Shown here: piece by piece, positions 7,070 to 9,927 of the stretch
Position numbering within the stretch: position 1 is the first letter of the stretch
How the letters are laid out: each line of letters opens with the position of its first letter
Source: a bacterium
GTDB lineage: Bacteria; SZUA-79; Acidulodesulfobacterales; Acidulodesulfobacteraceae
Reading direction: 5' to 3'
Assembly (NCBI GenBank): GCA_021794255.1
Contig: JAJYRF010000095.1
Span: 1-9,927, forward strand
Length of the DNA stretch: 9,927 nucleotides
Translations under genes and position numbers: made by a program
Notes under the pieces: model-generated
What the model saw: only the letters and a program-made list of their open reading frames with translations
Databases searched by the model: none
Told to the model about the DNA's origin: nothing

Positions 7070-7097
7070 AATATATATAAAAATATAAAAAAGTCAA
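7070..7097 (-). promoter_or_regulatory. Possible sigma-70 type promoter for hyaA
   Basis: On the minus strand, TTGACT (7092-7097) and TATATT (7070-7075) are separated by 16 bp. It would give a leader of about 350 nt before hyaA, which is long. It is one of few -35-like sequences in the region, but the composition makes chance matches likely. Confidence 0.25.
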
Positions 7098-7260
7098 ATC
7101 CAACAGAATTTTAAAAAATAAATAAAAATATTATTATTTAATAAAAATTAAAGTAAAATAAACAAAATAATGATATATTATTATTATAAAATTAATTTAA
7201 TTTAATTATTTTAGCAAATTTAGTGTATAAATAATTTTTTAAAATAAACTTTCATAAATT

Positions 7261-7285
7261 TTATTTTATTTTATTTTATTTTATT
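7261..7285. repeat. Pentanucleotide microsatellite (TTATT)5
   Basis: Five perfect TTATT units lie about 115 bp upstream of hypA, directly before a consensus -10-like TATAAT at 7310-7315. Copy-number change would alter spacing upstream of that element. Confidence 0.8.
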
Positions 7286-7309
7286 TTTATTGGATACTAG
7301 AATACATTA

Positions 7310-7315
7310 TATAAT
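7310..7315 (+). promoter_or_regulatory. Candidate -10 element for hypA
   Basis: TATAAT matches the consensus exactly and would start a transcript about 80 nt before hypA. The -35 position reads TTATTG at 17-bp spacing, which is weak, and similar sequences are common here. Confidence 0.3.
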
Positions 7316-7380
7316 ATATTCTTTTTATTTTATTTTTATTTAATTTTTTAATAACTCATAATTTTAATTTATTTTTCATT

Positions 7381-7400
7381 TTTTGTTATATTTTGTTATA
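7381..7400. repeat. 10-bp tandem duplication reaching the hypA start codon
   Basis: TTTTGTTATA occurs twice in tandem, and the last A is the first base of the hypA ATG. The duplication takes up the place where a ribosome binding site would be expected, and no purine-rich Shine-Dalgarno sequence is present. Confidence 0.85.
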
Positions 7401-7639
7401 TGCATGAACTTTCAATAGCTTTAGGAATATTGGAGATGCTTGAAAAAAATAACTATTTAAAAGATATAAAGATAGTTAAGACTATTAATTTGACAATCGG
7501 AAATTATTCAGGGATAGATAAAAATTATTTGGAATTTGCTTTTCAAAATTTAGGAGACAATAGATTTAAAACTGCTATTCTTGAGTGTAATTATAATGAA
7601 ACCGATGATATTAAAGTTAATGAAATTATAGCAGATTAA
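7400..7639 (+). CDS. hypA: HypA nickel chaperone lacking the zinc-binding domain
   Basis: HypA receives nickel with HypB and delivers it to the large subunit. Full-length members have about 113 residues; this one has 79. The N-terminal nickel site MHE (H2, E3), the first helix (ELSIALGILEML) and the LTIGNYSGIDKNYLEFAF block are all typical. The sequence then reads LECNYNETDDIKVNEIIAD and stops. The two CxxC pairs of the structural zinc domain are missing. The last residues resemble the usual HypA terminal strand (GD-L-V-EIEV pattern), so the zinc domain, which is inserted within the nickel domain, looks cleanly removed and not cut off at the end. No Cys-rich reading was found in other frames downstream, so a simple frameshift is unlikely. 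No ribosome binding site is visible. hypB follows after 332 bp. Confidence 0.88.
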   Translation: MHELSIALGILEMLEKNNYLKDIKIVKTINLTIGNYSGIDKNYLEFAFQNLGDNRFKTAILECNYNETDDIKVNEIIAD

Positions 7640-7648
7640 CGCGTTAAT
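7635..7648. repeat. Perfect 14-bp palindrome over the hypA stop codon
   Basis: ATTAACGCGTTAAT is its own reverse complement and contains the hypA TAA. Its CGCG core stands out in a spacer that is almost all A+T. It could be a dimer operator or a chance palindrome. Confidence 0.6.
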
Positions 7649-7971
7649 TGATAGAATATTAGCTAATTATTAATTTATTAAAGTTTAAAAATTAATTAAA
7701 TAGTTTTATTTATAGTTAATTATTTTTAAGGCTAATAAAAATTAATTAAATTAATTATTTGATAACTTAACCTAATTGTATCACTCTCCACTCTTCACTT
7801 TTTCACTATAGATTAATAATTAGTGATAATTTTTATTTTTATAATAAATATAAATATAAATGTAGATATAAATATAAATGTAGATATAAATATAGATGTA
7901 AATGTAAATTAGATATTATTGCTAATTTATTTAAATAAGATTTATTATATAAAATTAGTAAGGAGTTTAAA
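7640..7971. other. 332-bp hypA-hypB spacer
   Basis: No gene is visible. The spacer holds the downstream half of a palindrome, an ATTAGCTAAT palindrome (7658-7667), a pyrimidine-rich island with four CACT units at 7-8 nt spacing (7781-7807), a weak inverted repeat (7803-7808 with 7821-7826) before a T-rich stretch, and an 18-bp tandem repeat before hypB. The spacing is unusually wide for hypA-hypB, so hypB may have its own promoter, but I cannot pick one out. Confidence 0.6.
7851..7904. repeat. Three tandem 18-bp units upstream of hypB
   Basis: TAAATATAAATGTAGATA occurs perfectly at 7851-7868 and 7869-7886, with a third copy at 7887-7904 matching 15 of 18 bases. Each unit is itself made of three related hexamers (TAAATA, TAAATG, TAGATA). 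The array ends 67 bp before the hypB GTG. Confidence 0.85.
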
Positions 7972-8649
7972 GTGTACCCTGAACATAAAAAAATTTCTAT
8001 TCAAAGAAATGCCTTAGAAGCGAATGAATTTATTGCAAAATCTAATAAATCAAAATTTGAATTAAATAAAATATTTGTTGTAAATCTGCTAAGTTCTCCG
8101 GGTTCAGGCAAGACCTCTATACTGGAGCATATTATTCCTATTTTAAAAAATAAAAATATTAAAGCTTGCGTGATAGAGGGCGATATTGAAACAAATTTAG
8201 ATAAAAAAAGAATTGATGCATTAAATATTCCTTCCTACCAGATTATTACAAAAGGAACATGTCATCTTGACGCTAAAATGATTGATAAATCACTCTTAAA
8301 TATTGATTTAAATAACTTAGATATTTTATTTATAGAAAATGTAGGCAACTTAGTATGCCCGACTTCTTTTAATTTAGGGGAGGATTTTAAAGCTGTTGTT
8401 TTGTCAATTGCAGAAGGAGACGATACACCTTTAAAGTATCCGGCGGCTTTTTATAAATCTGAAATTATGATTATTAATAAAATTGATTTATTGAAAGTGC
8501 TTGATTCTAATATAGAAAAAATTAAAGAAAATGCATTGTCAATAAATAATAAGCTAAAAATATTTGAAGTTTCATGCAAAACAAATGAAGGAATTAAAGA
8601 ATTGTCTGATTATTTTATAGACATGATTTTTAATAAAAAACAAAAATAA
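7972..8649 (+). CDS. hypB: HypB GTPase, nickel insertion
   Basis: This is the SIMIBI-class GTPase that drives nickel transfer to the hydrogenase large subunit together with HypA. It has 225 residues. The P-loop SSPGSGKTS spans residues 41-49, EGDIET 69-74, GTCHLDA 95-101 with the G-domain metal ligands C97 and H98, ENVGNLVCP 122-130 with the third ligand C129, EGDDTPLKYP 148-157, and the guanine-specificity motif NKID 169-172. It lacks the N-terminal CxxCGC nickel site and any His-rich stretch, so it belongs to the short form. Start is GTG, supported by AGGAG (7961-7965) 6 nt upstream and by the family N terminus. nfo follows after 73 bp. Confidence 0.97.
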   Translation: MYPEHKKISIQRNALEANEFIAKSNKSKFELNKIFVVNLLSSPGSGKTSILEHIIPILKNKNIKACVIEGDIETNLDKKRIDALNIPSYQIITKGTCHLDAKMIDKSLLNIDLNNLDILFIENVGNLVCPTSFNLGEDFKAVVLSIAEGDDTPLKYPAAFYKSEIMIINKIDLLKVLDSNIEKIKENALSINNKLKIFEVSCKTNEGIKELSDYFIDMIFNKKQK

Positions 8650-8690
8650 TAACAAATAATAAAAATAAATACTTATAATAGTAACTGTAT

Positions 8691-8718
8691 AATAAATAAT
8701 AAATAATAAATAATAAAT
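8691..8718. repeat. Heptanucleotide microsatellite (AATAAAT)4
   Basis: Four perfect AATAAAT units end 4 bp before the nfo ATG and replace the region where a ribosome binding site would lie. Seven-base slippage would alter the nfo leader and not its reading frame. Confidence 0.85.
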
Positions 8719-8722
8719 AAAT

Positions 8723-9559
8723 ATGTGTTTAGGTGCTCACGTTTCAATATTAGGCGGGTTGCAAAATGCTTGCGGCCATGCTTTTAAAACTGGCTCATCG
8801 GCTATACAAATATTTACAAAAAATCAAATAAGATGGGATTTTGAAGAACTGAAAGAAGAAAATATAAGGATTTTTAAAGATTGTATAAGCAAATTAAAAA
8901 TAACCCCTGTATCCCATATATCATATTTAATAAACTTAGGCAGCGCAGATGAAAATATTGAGCAAAAATCTTTTAGTCTTTTCATGGAAGAAATTAAAAG
9001 ATGCCATATGCTTGGCATTAATCAGTTAATCTTTCATCCCGGCTCAAATAAAAATTTAACTGAAGATAAAACCATCGGCAAAATTTCATCTAATTTAAAA
9101 AAAATAATTGATTTAACTTATGCTTACGATGATGTTTCCTTAACAATAGAGACTACGGCAGGGCAAGGCTCTTCAATCGGATATAAGTTAGAACATATAA
9201 GGGATATAATTAATGTTATAAATAGCGATAGAATAAAAGTTTGCGTAGATACTTGTCATATATTTGCCGCAGGATACGACATAAGAGACGAAGAGGGCTA
9301 TATTAATTTTACAAATATATTTAATAAATTAATAGGGTTAAATAAATTAGTTTCATTTCATTTAAACGATTCGATGAAAGAGTTAGGCTCAAGAGTTGAT
9401 AGACATGCTAACATAGGAGAAGGTTTTATAGGTCTTAAAACTTTTAAATATATTATAAATGACGATAGATTTAAAAATATTCCTAAGGTTGTGGAAACCC
9501 CCGGCGGCGATGAAGAGCATAAGAGAGATATTGAAATAATAAGAAAGTTGAAAATATAA
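8723..9559 (+). CDS. nfo: Endonuclease IV (AP endonuclease, Nfo)
   Basis: This zinc-dependent enzyme cleaves DNA 5' of abasic sites in base excision repair. The 278 residues match the family. The TIM-barrel fold is complete, and all nine trinuclear-zinc ligands can be placed by motif: H65 (SHISYLINL), H105 (FHPGS), E143 (ETTAGQG), D176 and H179 (VDTCHIFAAGYD), H213 (FHLNDS), D226 and H228 (VDRHANIGEG) and E258 (ETPGG). No Shine-Dalgarno sequence precedes the ATG; a microsatellite sits there instead. The N terminus (CLGAHVSILGGL) agrees with the usual start. It is not a hydrogenase gene; it follows hypB by 73 bp on the same strand and may be cotranscribed. Confidence 0.97.
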   Translation: MCLGAHVSILGGLQNACGHAFKTGSSAIQIFTKNQIRWDFEELKEENIRIFKDCISKLKITPVSHISYLINLGSADENIEQKSFSLFMEEIKRCHMLGINQLIFHPGSNKNLTEDKTIGKISSNLKKIIDLTYAYDDVSLTIETTAGQGSSIGYKLEHIRDIINVINSDRIKVCVDTCHIFAAGYDIRDEEGYINFTNIFNKLIGLNKLVSFHLNDSMKELGSRVDRHANIGEGFIGLKTFKYIINDDRFKNIPKVVETPGGDEEHKRDIEIIRKLKI

Positions 9560-9590
9560 TAAAATGTAATAGTAAGATTATGTTTAATTT

Positions 9591-9643
9591 TTGAAATTTT
9601 ATTATAATGTTGTCAACTTTTAATTTGTCTATTGAAATTTTAT
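9591..9643. repeat. 12-bp direct repeat upstream of tRNA-Gly
   Basis: TTGAAATTTTAT occurs at 9591-9602 and 9632-9643, 41 bp apart (about four helical turns), just before the candidate promoter of the tRNA. The rest of 9560-9750 is AT-rich and shows no gene. Confidence 0.6.
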
Positions 9644-9645
9644 AA

Positions 9646-9675
9646 TTGACATTATTAAGAAAATATATTTAAATA
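9646..9675 (+). promoter_or_regulatory. Candidate promoter for tRNA-Gly
   Basis: A consensus TTGACA (9646-9651) is followed after 18 bp by TAAATA (9670-9675), placing transcription start about 70 bp before the tRNA. TTGACA is much less likely by chance than A+T-only motifs in this sequence. Confidence 0.5.
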
Positions 9676-9750
9676 TTATATTATTATATATTGTATATTA
9701 TATATGTATTATTAGTATCATTATTAATAGCATATTATAATTGTAAATTT

Positions 9751-9825
9751 GCGGGAATAGCTCAGTGGTAGAGCATCACCTTGCCAAGGTGAGGGTCGCG
9801 GGTTCGAGCCCCGTTTCCCGCTCCA
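9751..9825 (+). tRNA. tRNA-Gly, anticodon GCC, CCA encoded
   Basis: A full cloverleaf can be drawn by eye. The acceptor arms 9751-9757 and 9815-9821 pair perfectly. The D stem is 9760-9763 with 9771-9774. The anticodon stem TCACC/GGTGA encloses TTGCCAA, with anticodon GCC at 9783-9785. There is a 5-nt variable loop. The T arm 9798-9814 has the TTCGAGC loop. Discriminator T is followed by an encoded CCA (9823-9825). GCC reads GGC and GGU codons. No intron or integrated element is seen at its 3' end within the window. Confidence 0.98.
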
Positions 9826-9879
9826 GTTAAAACAAGCAGTATTTAAGCCTTTCCAGTCGTTATCCCTCCAAAAATTATA

Positions 9880-9908
9880 TTGACATATTTGTCAAATTTT
9901 GCTAAATT
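9880..9908 (+). promoter_or_regulatory. Promoter-like sequence with overlapping inverted repeat, reading out of the window
   Basis: TTGACA (9880-9885) and TAAATT (9903-9908) are 17 bp apart, the ideal spacing. TTGACA and TGTCAA (9890-9895) form a 6-bp inverted repeat with a 4-bp spacer, so the -35 box lies inside an operator-like site. The driven gene would lie right of the window. Confidence 0.45.
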
Positions 9909-9927
9909 TTAATGAAAATTTCCAAAA

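Larger units (their letters stand above)
6715..7399. other. 685-bp divergent intergenic region, hyaA to hypA
   Basis: No gene is visible here. Both flanking genes start from this region, so it should hold the promoters of the hydrogenase operon and of hypA-hypB. It is nearly pure A+T, which makes any -10 call ambiguous. Near hyaA the motif TCTAAATAT occurs twice, 10 bp apart (6782-6790 and 6792-6800), and a matching inverted arm lies at 6819-6827, an operator-like arrangement. Two pentamer microsatellites and a 10-bp duplication are listed separately. I found no convincing sigma-54 (TGGCAC-N5-TTGC) or FNR-type site. Confidence 0.6.

Noticed and set aside
7600..7700. Frameshift explanation for short HypA
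   Set aside because: No frame downstream of the break shows CxxC pairs or other zinc-domain residues, and the end of the protein resembles the normal terminal strand.
7803..7826. Rho-independent terminator after hypA
   Set aside because: The stem is only 6 bp with a 12-nt loop and no G-C-rich core; the T-rich stretch after it is unremarkable in this sequence.
8824..9018. Minus-strand frame within nfo
   Set aside because: It is antisense to conserved Nfo blocks including the H65 zinc-ligand motif.
9751..9927. Integration site of a mobile element at tRNA-Gly
   Set aside because: No integrase gene and no repeated tRNA 3' end are seen in the window.

Overview
The window comes from a very AT-rich bacterial genome and carries most of a membrane-bound, periplasm-facing uptake [NiFe] hydrogenase locus (group 1 type, hya-like order). 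It also holds several of the hydrogenase maturation genes, an endonuclease IV gene and a tRNA-Gly(GCC) with an encoded CCA end. Low G+C, asparagine-rich insertions in a protein and microsatellites at most gene boundaries give it a distinctive look. A low-G+C, hydrogen-oxidising, Gram-negative chemolithotroph is likely, and lineages such as the acidophilic Deltaproteobacteria-like groups are possible. I cannot prove the taxon from this sequence.

Layout. The 3' part of hypF (+) enters from the left edge and ends convergently against the minus-strand hydrogenase operon. Read in its own direction, that operon is hyaA (small subunit, 6714-5299), hyaB (large subunit, 5225-3540), a 293-bp gap with two perfect hairpins, hyaC (cytochrome b, 3246-2470), a translationally coupled unknown gene (2486-2145) and hyaD (maturation protease, 1985-1515). 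A 685-bp, almost purely A+T divergent region separates hyaA from hypA (+, 7400-7639). hypB (+, GTG start, 7972-8649), nfo (+, 8723-9559) and tRNA-Gly (+, 9751-9825) follow. A good promoter-like signal points out of the right edge.

How the genes work together. HypF makes the cyanide ligands of the active-site iron. HypA and HypB deliver nickel to HyaB. HyaD then cuts the 15-residue tail that follows the C-terminal Cys-x-x-Cys-x-x-His motif of HyaB. HyaA carries a twin-arginine signal, so the folded HyaA-HyaB pair is exported, anchored by the C-terminal helix of HyaA, and passes electrons through HyaC to quinone. hypC, hypD and hypE are not in the window.

Main oddities. (1) HyaA has Asn where the second proximal-cluster cysteine (CxGC) is expected. 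(2) HypA lacks the whole zinc-binding domain but appears to keep the residues on both sides of it. (3) HyaA has about 105 charged residues before the Tat motif and a microsatellite-encoded Lys-Asp repeat after its membrane anchor. (4) HypF is swollen by about 200 residues of Asn-rich sequence. (5) Two perfect 14-15 bp inverted repeats, each with a 14-nt loop, sit between hyaB and hyaC. No mobile element or CRISPR array was seen.
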